64,000 nt of DNA from Angomonas deanei (taxonomy: Eukaryota > Euglenozoa > Kinetoplastea > Trypanosomatida > Trypanosomatidae), in the NCBI GenBank assembly GCA_903995115.1, contig LR877170.1, forward strand, positions 62,001-126,000. The letters run 5' to 3'. The number at the start of each line of letters is the position of its first letter. Positions within the stretch are counted from its first letter, which is position 1. Of the stretch, positions 1 through 8,948 are shown piece by piece. The notes under the pieces are model-generated. The model saw only the letters and a list, made by a program, of their open reading frames with translations. It searched no databases and had not been told where the DNA came from. The position numbers and the translations under genes were made by a program.

Positions 1-1872
1 TGGCCAAACCAGGGCCTGCAACAGAGCCAGCAGCCGGCCTGGCCCAGCCAGGCCCCGCAGCCCCTCCAGCAGCCCCCTCCCCAGATCCAGAAGAACCCCC
101 AACAGCTGCAGCAAGAAGAGGACCGCCTCAGGGTGGACGCCCTGCACTACGTGAGTAGCGTACTGGGCGGTTTCCCAGGGAATTTCCAGCAAATCATGAA
201 CACGCTTTTTGCCGACGCCGGGCAGAGGTACGGTGGCGAACCCCACCAGCAGGCCCAGTGGATCTGGAACGCCTTGGGCTTCCACGGCTCCTTCCGCGCG
301 CTCGACGGGGAGACGCAGATGCAGCTCGCCCGTGATGCGGTGGTGACGGGGTGTCAGTACCTCGCCCAGCAGCAGCAGCAGAAAGAAGAGTTGGACCTGC
401 TCATCGAAGCCCTCCACTATGTCAGCAGAGAGTTGGACACATTCTTTCCCAACGCCAGGAAAACGATGCGTTCCCTGTTCGCCAAAGCCCAGCAGATGCC
501 GGACAGTGACCTCGGCCAGCAGGCCCAGTGGATCTGGGACCAGTTGGGCTTTCACGGCTCCTTCAGGGCCCCCGATGATGAGAGGTGGAGGAGGCGCGTC
601 CGTGGTGTTGTGGAGAGTGGCACTTATAACCGAACCCGAAAACTGGAGGAAGAAGAGGCCCACCTCAAGGTGGATGCCCTCCGCTACGTGAATGCTGTAA
701 TGGGCAGTTTCCCCGAGGATGTTCAGGAAACCATGCATTCCGTGTTTCTCGACGCCGAGCCGATATATGAAAGTCAACTCTTCCGGAAGGCCCAGCGGGT
801 ATGGGACGCGCTAGGCTTCCAGGGCACCTTCGTAGAGCACGATGAGGGGAAGTGGAAGGACATCGCCTGGGTTGCTGTGGATGTGGGTGGTCCGTACCGC
901 ACCAAGCTGCTGCACCTGATGAAGCAGGAGGAGCAGAACAGGGCCACCATCCTGGAGGAAGAGGCGCAGTGGCATCATGAGCTTCTCCAGCGCAGGCAGC
1001 TGCTGCACCTGATGAGGGAGGAGGAAGAAAAGAGGGACACCCTCCTGGAGGAAGAGGAACAGTGGCGCGGCGGACTGAAGCGTGAGCTTCTCCACCCCGG
1101 GGAGAGGCTGCGGCGGGCTCAGAAGAGGTGGGAAGATCAGCGGATGGCCATCCTGGTGAAGCAGAGACAGGCGGAGTTGCGCGCCGAACGGTACCAGCGT
1201 CTCTCCCCTGATGAGAGGGAGGAGCAGCAGAAAGAGGAGCGGAAGAAGGAGTTTGATGATATGTGGAGCATGAGGGAAGCCTTGGAGTACGTGGAGAGGG
1301 TATATCACAGGTACTCGCAGGCGGAAAGGAAAGTGCTGGACTACCTCTTCGGTGCCTCCCGCGAGAGGTATCCCATGCGAAAGGACCAGCAGGCACAATG
1401 GGTGTGGTGCCAACTGTATTTCACCGGCTCCTTCGTTCCATGCAGCGACACGCTGGAGTGGAAGCAAAACGTCCGCCGCGTCGTGTCGCAGGGCGTCTCT
1501 CGCTACCTTCACGTCCGCAAATTGCTCAAGCATCGGACGAAAATGGAAATAGCGGAACAGCAACTCGCCGCGACGCGGTATGCGCTTCTCCGCCGTGAGG
1601 AAGCTCTGCAGCGGCGGACGGAGCAGCAGAAACCCCAGAACCAGGAAAGGCGGCAGGCCGAAGCGGTGGAACCCACCGGAAATACTCAGGAGGTTGGCGC
1701 AGCCCCCCAACTCGCGCCCGACGACGTCGCGCCACGCACTGACGCCCAACAAGCCACAGGAAACCCGAAGCGGACAAGGGAGGAAGACGAGCATCACGCT
1801 GCAGACGTAGGGTCTGAAGGGCCGCAAGATAAACCCTCTATTTTTTCCCCTGTGCCCAGATACGAAACTTAA
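1..1872 (+). CDS. Q/E-rich protein with four ~70-aa QQAQW repeats (5' end outside window)
   Basis: I do not recognise this family. The frame is open from the first base of the window, so the true start lies upstream; no in-frame ATG precedes the repeats. The visible part is 623 residues. After a Gln/Pro-rich leader (residues 1-42) come four copies of one ~70-residue module, near residues 45-115, 135-205, 224-290 and 424-490. The consensus is [DE]AL.YV...L..FP......M..LF, then QQAQW[IV]W..LGFHGSF, then D...W...VR..V..G. Between and after the copies lie Glu/Arg/Gln-rich coiled-coil stretches such as LLHLMKQEEQNRATILEEE. The C-terminus is charged and contains PKRTREEDE, a possible nuclear localisation signal. 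A disrupted paralogue lies at 17.1-18.0 kb and a C-terminal scrap at 18.8 kb. Function is unknown. Confidence 0.75.
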   Translation, partial: WPNQGLQQSQQPAWPSQAPQPLQQPPPQIQKNPQQLQQEEDRLRVDALHYVSSVLGGFPGNFQQIMNTLFADAGQRYGGEPHQQAQWIWNALGFHGSFRALDGETQMQLARDAVVTGCQYLAQQQQQKEELDLLIEALHYVSRELDTFFPNARKTMRSLFAKAQQMPDSDLGQQAQWIWDQLGFHGSFRAPDDERWRRRVRGVVESGTYNRTRKLEEEEAHLKVDALRYVNAVMGSFPEDVQETMHSVFLDAEPIYESQLFRKAQRVWDALGFQGTFVEHDEGKWKDIAWVAVDVGGPYRTKLLHLMKQEEQNRATILEEEAQWHHELLQRRQLLHLMREEEEKRDTLLEEEEQWRGGLKRELLHPGERLRRAQKRWEDQRMAILVKQRQAELRAERYQRLSPDEREEQQKEERKKEFDDMWSMREALEYVERVYHRYSQAERKVLDYLFGASRERYPMRKDQQAQWVWCQLYFTGSFVPCSDTLEWKQNVRRVVSQGVSRYLHVRKLLKHRTKMEIAEQQLAATRYALLRREEALQRRTEQQKPQNQERRQAEAVEPTGNTQEVGAAPQLAPDDVAPRTDAQQATGNPKRTREEDEHHAADVGSEGPQDKPSIFSPVPRYET

Positions 1873-2389
1873 TTATGTAGAAATGACAACAACAACAGCA
1901 TCAACAAGAAAAACAAAAATAAAAGACAATAAAACCAATTAAAAACAAATTAAAAAAAGAAAAGAGAACTAAACAAAAAAAAAAAAGAAAGAAAAAATAC
2001 GATGTATATAATGTATATAGTCAAAAAAAAAAAAAAAAACTTGTTGTTGTTGTTGTTGGTCCAGCGTAAAGGATGGCTGTGGGGTACCGCTTGACAGGCC
2101 TTCCCCTGGAAGAGGCAATGACAGAAGGACCGATGGCAGCGTGAGGTCCGAGAAGAACCCCTCCAAGACTGGGGACGGCGAGGGGCATCCCGGCAGCACG
2201 GGGCGTCGCTCGACACACCGCGATGGTAGAAATAGATTTTTTAATAAAACTAGATTCATTTTGAAACTCTAATAGAAGCAAAAAAATAAATAAACCAAAA
2301 TTTAAAAACAATAAAACCAATATAAAAAAAAATTAAAACAAATCTGCGAGTGCCTTCTTCTTTTAATGAAATACTAGATCTTTTTTTTG

Positions 2390-3030
2390 TTTACTTTTTG
2401 TAAAGGGAAAAAAAAACAATTCGTGTCCCCATATTTTTGTTCGCTTTTTTGTATGGGAAAAAAAAAAACAATTCGTGTCCCCACATTTTTGTTCGCTTTT
2501 TTATTTTGTAAAGGGAAAAAAAAAATCAATTCGTGTCCCCATATTTTTGTTCCTTTTTTTTTTTTTGTAAAGGGAAATAAAAAAACCAATTCGTGTCCCC
2601 ATATTTTTGTTCGCTTTTTTTTTTTTTTTTGTATGGGAAAAAAAAAAAACAATTCGTGTCCCCACATTTTTGTTCGCTTTTTTATTTTGTAAAGGGAAAA
2701 AAAAAAACCAATTCGTGTCCCCATATTTTTGTTCCTTTTTTTTTTTTTTTGTAAAGGGAAATAAAAAAACCAATTCGTGTCCCCATATTTTTGTTCGCTT
2801 TTTTGTATGGGAAAAAAAAAAACCAATTCGTGTCCCCACATTTTTGTTCGCTTTTTTGTATGGGAAAAAAAAAACCAATTCGTGTCCCCACATTTTTGTT
2901 CGCTTTTTTTTTTGTAAAGGGAAATAAAAAAAAAAAATTCGACTCCCCATATTTTTGTTTGCTTTTTTGTAAAGGGAAATAAAAAAACCAATTCGTGTCC
3001 CCATATTTTTGTTTGCTTTTTTATTTCTGT
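2390..3030. repeat. A/T-rich minisatellite, about 11 units of ~50-62 bp
   Basis: Each unit contains caattcgtgtccccacattt, then ttgttcgctttttt, then gtatgggaaa or gtaaagggaaa and a run of A. Unit length varies mainly through the T and A runs. Conceptual translations give only Lys- or Phe-rich strings in several frames, so I treat it as non-coding. Confidence 0.9.
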
Positions 3031-3345
3031 GTGTGTATTTCAAAGTCAAAACTAAACAAAAAACAAAAAGAACTAAAAAGTAATTATAAAAAAAAAAAAA
3101 AAGAAAACAGAAATAATAAAAAAAGAAAAAGAAAAAGAGGTTTTAAAGAAATTAAAAGAAAAAAGAAACTGTAAAAAATGTAAAATTTAAAAGCAGATCC
3201 GCTGGACTGCCAACATCGTACGACGAAGAGAAAATAAGTTTGTTTGTTTTTTTATTATTATTGCATGTGTGGCACGGAGCCGTCGAATAAAAAATTATTG
3301 AATTGTCTTTTTTGCATTTGTCTGGTTTTTTTTTTTTTTTTGCAG

Positions 3346-3525
3346 TGTTTTGTTTTTAGTATGGTTGTTAGTAGTATTATTGTTATTAGTAGTGGTGTTG
3401 TTGTTGGTGGTGTTGGTGTTATTGACGTTGTTGTTGTAGTCTTTTTTTTTTTGCTGTTGTTGTTATTCTTGCTATTCTTACTATTGTTGTTGTTGTTCTT
3501 ACTGTTGTTGTTCTTTGTTAAAAAA
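3346..3525 (+). repeat. Imperfect GTT/RTT triplet tract
   Basis: An imperfect trinucleotide run (gttgttagtagtattattgt and similar) upstream of the array's coding unit. Related tracts occur at 7736-7972, 12186-12370 and 18258-18450. The tract is T/G-rich on the coding strand. Confidence 0.85.
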
Positions 3526-3962
3526 ACAAATCACTTAAAAAAAAAAAATTCACGTTTTTAAAAAAAACAAAACAATAATTGTTTGTAAAATATACATATA
3601 TATATATCACCTATTAAAAGAAAACGTATTTCAATTTAAAAAAAAAAAAAAACCGCTTTTTAAAAGAAAAAAATATTTCACGTTTTACGAAAAAAAAAAT
3701 ACGTCACTGGTTAAAAATATATTTCACAAAAAAAAAAAGAAAAAACGTCCACGCTTTAAAAAAAAAAAAAAAGTTTGTTTTTGTTGACCGCTTTTTGTCT
3801 TATAAAATAGAAAAATAAAAAAATTCACTGAATACGGGGATCATTTCCGACCCCAATAGAGTACTTCTTTTATTTTTGTTTTATTATTATTATATATATT
3901 CCTCCTTTTATAAAAAAGAAAATGAAAATAATATATTACCACTAGTGGCAGCACACGCTGCG

Positions 3963-4373
3963 ATGCCGTGCCTTTGTGTTATGACTCGTTGTTGTTTTCT
4001 CTGTTGGTTTATTTGCACAATCACTCTTTCTCACCTTCCCTCTTCTCAGTTTGTAGTTTTCCTGCTCCATCCGCAATGTAATCGTCTGAACCGCGCAGAC
4101 GCCGGACGAACCCGTACAGAATATGGGTCGCACACCGCAACCCTCCGGTCGTACGCGCAGACCAGGCCACGACAGCACCCGCAGAGACGCGCCGCCCGGT
4201 GGGTCCGCTTTGGCCTAGTGATGGCCCCCACGCAACATTCCCTCCTGCGGCACACACGGAAGAGGTTATGGTGTGTCACGTACCAAAAGAAAACGAGAAA
4301 CCACACGGGCAGAACGGAGGGAGGGCACTGCACACGGAAAAGGACGACTCCGTTTCTTGGCGTTGTTTACTAG
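3963..4373 (+). other. Conserved 5' block with a 136-codon ORF of doubtful coding status
   Basis: An ATG-started frame of 136 codons lies about 120 bp before the coiled-coil gene. The same block recurs at 8415-8825, 12813-13223 and 16185-16540, and the frame stays open each time. The product would be Arg-rich with a hydrophobic N-terminus. Differences between copies often change the amino acid (for example P/S, R/Q, H/Y, T/A), which does not suggest selection on the protein. The block may instead be a promoter or leader region, or an upstream ORF. No family is recognised. Confidence 0.3.
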
Positions 4374-4460
4374 GACTATGTGTTCGTGTTCTTCGGAGTA
4401 CTGCTCTCGTTTTAGAATCACCCACTCTCCCCATTTCCATCTCTATATACAAAACATAAG

Positions 4461-4482
4461 TTTTCACGTTTTTCTTTCTTAG
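4461..4482 (+). promoter_or_regulatory. Probable trans-splice acceptor, array copy 1
   Basis: A pyrimidine tract (ttttcacgtttttctttctt) ends in AG at 4481-4482. Only 14 nt (acaacaacaaaaaa) separate it from the ATG at 4497. Identical sites occur at 8913-8934 and 13311-13332. Confidence 0.7.
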
Positions 4483-4496
4483 ACAACAACAAAAAA

Positions 4497-6566
4497 ATGA
4501 AACAAAAAGCCACCGTGACACGGGCGCTCCGAAGCCTTCTGGCGACGACCCCAACCGTCCACTCTGGCACATACTTCACGGTTCACCCACACCCCAACCC
4601 AACACGGCTGCATAATGTCCGGCGACGACGTCTGGCTGCGAGAGGGCGCGAGGCACTGCGCCACCCCATGCGATCGTCACCGCAGAGTCGTCCCAGTCTG
4701 GAGCGGCAGCCCCGCGCGTTCCGAGAGATGGCGGAGCGCCGCCAGAAGCAGCAGACCTGCCGCGCGGTCCGGTGGCGACAAAGGAAGCTGGACCGGTTAG
4801 AGCGGCTGAAGGAGCGGCTGAGGGAGCGGTCAGCGGAAAAGGAGTTCCTCCACAATCTTGAGCATCTCCTGGAAGAGGAGGAGCGGGACAGGCTCCGACT
4901 AGAGAAGAATTGGCGGTTCTTCATGACCTCGGTGCGGTTAAAGTGGCAGTCGAGTAAACTTTTCATTAAAATCCGCCGAGCCATATTGGCGAGACCGCGG
5001 AGGTCGCTGGAGGTCCGGCATAGCGTGTCACAGCCCCAGCGGAACCCCCAACAGCAGCAGGAGGAGCGGAGTCGCGCCGAACCGCAGAAGGAGTTTGCCC
5101 AACCTGGGCAGGAGCCGCAGGAGGAACAGCAGCCGCATAATGTCAGGCGACGACGTCTGGCTGCGAGAGGGCGCGAGGCACTGCGCCACTCCAAGCGGTC
5201 CCCACCGCAGAGCCCTCCCAATATGGAGCGGCAGCGCCGCGCGGTCCTGGACTGGTTAGAGCGGCTGAGGGAGCGGTCAGCACAAAGGGAGTTCCTCCCG
5301 CCGGATTGGGAGGGGGTCAGTGCCCTGGCACTTTACCAGCCCCAGCAGGTTGAGCCGTTTCTTGTCCAGCTTTCCCATCTCCAATACGAGGAGAGCCTCT
5401 GCCGGTGCGAGATAGAGGACGACCACAATGTCCAACGACACCAGATGGTACTCGTTGCCGAGGAACAGAGGCAAGAGTGGTTCCTCGGCCAGTTCACGTG
5501 TATCCAGGCTGTAGAAAACCAGTTCCGGTGCGAGATAGAGGACGAGTGCTATGCCGAACGACACCAGATGCTACTCGTTGCCGGAAAACAGAGGCAAGAG
5601 CTGTTCCGCGCCGAGTTCGCTCGCCTCCTCGAATCAGAGCGGCGCTGCCGTGTCCTCACAGAGTGGGACGAGTTTGAGGAGCGAGGCCAACTGTACGGCC
5701 ACGCCAGGCGGCACAGGCCAGTATCCGACACGCTCGCTAGTATCCAGCTCAAGGAGAGAGTATCGCGGCTCGAACTAGAGGCCCAGTACTACTACCAGCG
5801 ACACAATATGGAATTCCTTTGCAAAAAACAAATGGAGCTGTTGCCTCCCCCTGCGCTCGTGCGTATCCAGCACCTAGAAAACCTGTTCCGGTGGGAGATA
5901 GAGAGGGGAGAGGATTTGGACCGGGTGTGGTTGGAACACAAGACTCGTGTGTGGGAGACAACTCGTCCGAAAGGCCCGGAAGCGGAACCCAGGCATATTG
6001 GCGTAGTGCACGAAGACGCACAAAAGGATTTCCTGGCTAGTCTTGCTCGTCTCCAAGAAGAGGAGGAGCAGGAGCGCCTCGCGATAGAGCGGGAACGGCA
6101 GGACTCGGTGGAGGCGCTGCTGGTGGAGCAAATTCGCCTAGAAGAGGAGCACCGCCGGTGGCCGGACGCACACCAAGAAACATTCGGCCAGTTTTGTGTC
6201 CGTATCCTCGCCATGACGATCCTTTCCCTCCTCCCACTAGTCGTGTACCTGCAGCTCACCGGTGGGGACGTGGTACCTTTACCGCTGTCCTTCGCAGCGG
6301 CTATGATACTGCTGTGGGTTGCGGGCCTGCCCCCCTTCAGGCCTGAGCGAAGGCGCCAACCACAGCCCGTACGTCCACCACTGCCCGTACGTCCACCACC
6401 GCCCGTACGTCAACCACTGCCCGTACGTCTACCACTGCCCGTACGTCTACCACCGCTCGTACGTCAACCACTGCCCGTACGTCCACCACCGCCCGTACGT
6501 CAACCACTGCCCGTGCGCCGTTACATTAGATTCTTTAGATTACCCCTTGAGCCCAGGCGCCACTAA
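4497..6566 (+). CDS. Array protein: coiled coil, membrane segments and PxPVR tail (copy 1, 689 aa)
   Basis: I recognise no family. The ATG lies 14 nt after a splice-acceptor-like tract, which supports this start. Residues 38-60 and ~217-240 both carry the segment HNVRRRRLAARGREALRH, a duplicated basic motif. Most of residues 80-560 is Arg/Glu-rich coiled coil with degenerate ~40-residue modules containing CEIED, RHQM and QRQE (around 290-430). Residues ~563-614 are hydrophobic (LAMTILSLLPLVVYL and SFAAAMILLWVAGL) and look like two membrane segments. The tail has nine hexads of the type QPLPVR/PPPPVR/LPLPVR and then a basic end. A coiled-coil membrane protein is inferred; topology and location are unknown. 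Confidence 0.75.
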   Translation: MKQKATVTRALRSLLATTPTVHSGTYFTVHPHPNPTRLHNVRRRRLAARGREALRHPMRSSPQSRPSLERQPRAFREMAERRQKQQTCRAVRWRQRKLDRLERLKERLRERSAEKEFLHNLEHLLEEEERDRLRLEKNWRFFMTSVRLKWQSSKLFIKIRRAILARPRRSLEVRHSVSQPQRNPQQQQEERSRAEPQKEFAQPGQEPQEEQQPHNVRRRRLAARGREALRHSKRSPPQSPPNMERQRRAVLDWLERLRERSAQREFLPPDWEGVSALALYQPQQVEPFLVQLSHLQYEESLCRCEIEDDHNVQRHQMVLVAEEQRQEWFLGQFTCIQAVENQFRCEIEDECYAERHQMLLVAGKQRQELFRAEFARLLESERRCRVLTEWDEFEERGQLYGHARRHRPVSDTLASIQLKERVSRLELEAQYYYQRHNMEFLCKKQMELLPPPALVRIQHLENLFRWEIERGEDLDRVWLEHKTRVWETTRPKGPEAEPRHIGVVHEDAQKDFLASLARLQEEEEQERLAIERERQDSVEALLVEQIRLEEEHRRWPDAHQETFGQFCVRILAMTILSLLPLVVYLQLTGGDVVPLPLSFAAAMILLWVAGLPPFRPERRRQPQPVRPPLPVRPPPPVRQPLPVRLPLPVRLPPLVRQPLPVRPPPPVRQPLPVRRYIRFFRLPLEPRRH

Positions 6567-7089
6567 ATTAGAAGTGCAACACAACAACAACAGCAGCAAC
6601 AAGAAAAAAAAAAAAAAAAACAATTAAAAAAAATTAAAAAAAGAAAAAAAACTAAAAAAAAAAAAAAAAATTAAAAAAAGAAAAAAAAAACAATTAAAAA
6701 AAAATTAAAAAAAGAAAAAAAAAATAAAAAACGATGTATATAATGTATATAGTCAAAAAAAAAAAAAAAAAACTTGTTACTGTTCCTGTTGTTGTTGTTG
6801 TTGGTCCAGCGTAAAGGAGGACGGCGAGCACCCCACCAAGACTGGGGAGGGCGAGGGGCATCCCGGCAGCACCGCGCGTCGCTCGACCCCCCGCGAAAGT
6901 AGAATAGAATTTTTTAATAAAACTAGATTCATTTTGAAACCGTAATACAAAAAAAAAATCCTAAATAAAAAAAAACTAAACAACTTAATTAAATAAAACA
7001 AAATTTATAAACAATAAAACCAATATAAAAAAAAATTTAAACAAATCCGCGAGTGCCTCCTTTTTTTAATGAAATACTAGATCTTTTTT

Positions 7090-7395
7090 GTGTTTGCTTT
7101 TATATATATAAAGGGAAAAACCCAATTCGTATTCCCACATTTTTGTTCGCTTTTTTTTTTTTTGTATGGGAAAAAAAAAACCAATTCGTGTCCCCATATT
7201 TTTGTTTGCTTTTTTGTATGGGAAAAAAAAACCAATTCGTGTCCCCACATTTTTGTTCGCTTTTTTTTTTTTTTTTTGTAAAGGGAAATAAAAAAAACAA
7301 TTCGTATTCCCATATTTTTGTTTGCTTTTTGTTTTGTAAAGGGAAATAAAAAAAAAAATTCGTGTCCCCACATTTTTGTTCGCTTTTTTATTTCT
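7090..7395. repeat. Minisatellite, about 5 units (second spacer)
   Basis: Five units of the attcgtgtcccc/ttttgttcgctttttt repeat. Two are the variant attcgtattccc that is absent from the first spacer's array, which marks this copy and the third as closest relatives. Confidence 0.85.
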
Positions 7396-8912
7396 GTGTG
7401 TGTATTTCAAAGCGGAAACCGAGTTAAAAAAAAAACTTTAAAAAAAGTCAAAACCAAACAAAAAAAAAAACTAAAAAGTAATTATAAAAAAAAAAAAGAA
7501 AACAGAAATAATAAAAAAAGAAAAAGAAAAAGAGGTTTTAAAGAAATTAAAAGAAAAAAGAAACTGTAAAAAATGTAAAATTTAAAAGCAGATCCGCTGG
7601 ACTGCCAACATCGTACGACGAAGAGAAAATAAGTTTGTTTGTTTTTTTATTATTATTGCATGTGTGGCACGGCGCCGTCGAATAAAAAATTATTGAATTG
7701 TCTTTTTTGCATTTGTCTGGTTTTTTCTTTTTTTGCAGTGTTGTGTTTTTAGTATGGTTGTTAGTAGTATTATTGTTATTAGTAGTGGTGTTGTTGTTGG
7801 TGGTGTTGGTGTTATTGACGTTGTTGTTGTAGTCTTTTTTTTTTTTTTTTTTGCTGTTGTTGTTGGTGGTGTTGGTGTTATTGACGTTGTTGGTGTTTTT
7901 ATTGTTGTTGTTGTTATTCTTGCTATTCTTGCTATTGTTGTTGTTGTTCTTACTGTTGTTGTTCTTTGTTAAAAAAACAAATCACTTAAAAAAAAAAAAA
8001 TTCACGTTTTTAAAAAAAACAAAACAATAATTGTTTGTAAAATATACATATATATATATCACCTATTAAAAGAAAACGTATTTCAATTTTTAAAAAAAAA
8101 AAACCGCTTTTTAAAAGAAAAAAATATTTCACGTTTTACGAAAAAAAAAATACGTCACTGGTTAAAAATATATTTCACAAAAAAAAAAAAGAAAAAACGT
8201 CCACGCTTTAAAAAAAAAAAAAAAGTTTGTTTTTGTTGACCGCTTTTTGTCTTATAAAATAGAAAAATAAAAAAATTCACTGAATACGGGGATCATTTCC
8301 GACCCAAATAGAGTACTTCTTTTATTTTTGTTTTATTATTATTATATATATTCCTCCTTTTATAAAAAAGAAAATGAAAATAATATATTACCACTAGTGG
8401 CAGCACACGCTGCGATGCCGTGCCTTTGTGTTATGACTCGTTGTTGTTTTCTCTGTTGGTTTATTTGCACAATCACTCTTTCTCACCTTTCCTCTTCTCA
8501 GTTTGTAGTTTTCCTGCTCCATCCGCAATGTAATCGTCTGAACCGCGCAGACGCCGGACGAACCCGTACAGAATATGGGTCGCACACCGCAACCCTCCGG
8601 TCGTACGCGCAGACCAGGCCACGACAGCACCCGCAGAGACGCGCCGCCCGGTGGGTCCGCTTTGGCCTAGTGATGGCCCCCACGCAATATTCACTGCTGC
8701 AGCACACACGGAAGAGGTTATGGTGTGTCACGTGCCAAAAGAAAACGAGAAACCACACGGGCAGAACGGAGGGAGGGCACTGCACACGGAAAAGGACGAC
8801 TCCGTTTCTTGGCGTTGTTTACTAGGATTATGTGTTCGTGTTCTTCAGAGTACTGCTCTCGTTTTAGAATCACCCACTCTCCCCATTTCCATCTCTATAT
8901 ACAAAACATAAG

Positions 8913-8934
8913 TTTTCACGTTTTTCTTTCTTAG
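8913..8934 (+). promoter_or_regulatory. Probable trans-splice acceptor, array copy 2
   Basis: The same pyrimidine tract plus AG as at 4461, again 14 nt before the ATG. Confidence 0.7.
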
Positions 8935-8948
8935 ACAACAACAAAAAA

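Larger units (their letters stand above)
1873..4496 (+). repeat. Intergenic spacer of the tandem array (first copy)
   Basis: This spacer has no convincing gene. In order it holds A-rich DNA, a conserved 3' block (1999-2265, beginning with acgatgtatataatgtatat), a ~50-60 bp minisatellite, a short unique block around 3195-3240, a GTT-type triplet tract, A/T runs, the motif CGGGGATCATTTCCGACCCC at 3835, and a conserved 5' block that ends in a splice-acceptor-like tract. The same order recurs at 6567-8948 and 11037-13346. The 3' block here carries about 90 bp (around 2070-2155) that the later copies lack. Confidence 0.85.
6567..8948 (+). repeat. Intergenic spacer of the tandem array (second copy)
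   Basis: The parts follow the same order as at 1873-4496: A-rich DNA, the 3' block at 6731-6935, a 5-unit minisatellite at 7090-7395, a triplet tract at 7736-7972, the GGGGATC motif at 8287, and the 5' block at 8415-8825. Its triplet tract carries an extra internal duplication relative to the other copies. No independent gene is seen. Confidence 0.85.

Noticed and set aside
1-200. Telomere at the left edge
   Set aside because: No TTAGGG-type repeats were seen at the edge or elsewhere; the region is subtelomere-like only in its repeat content.
811-1827. 338-codon open frame on the minus strand
   Set aside because: It is the antisense of the QQAQW gene, whose repeat pattern and codon use show that the plus strand is the coding one.
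2390-3030. CRISPR-like array
   Set aside because: Direct repeats are separated by homopolymers rather than unique spacers, and the genome is eukaryotic.
2374-3049. Overlapping Lys- or Phe-rich open frames on both strands across the minisatellite
   Set aside because: They follow the repeat unit in every frame, have no domain features and vary with homopolymer length.
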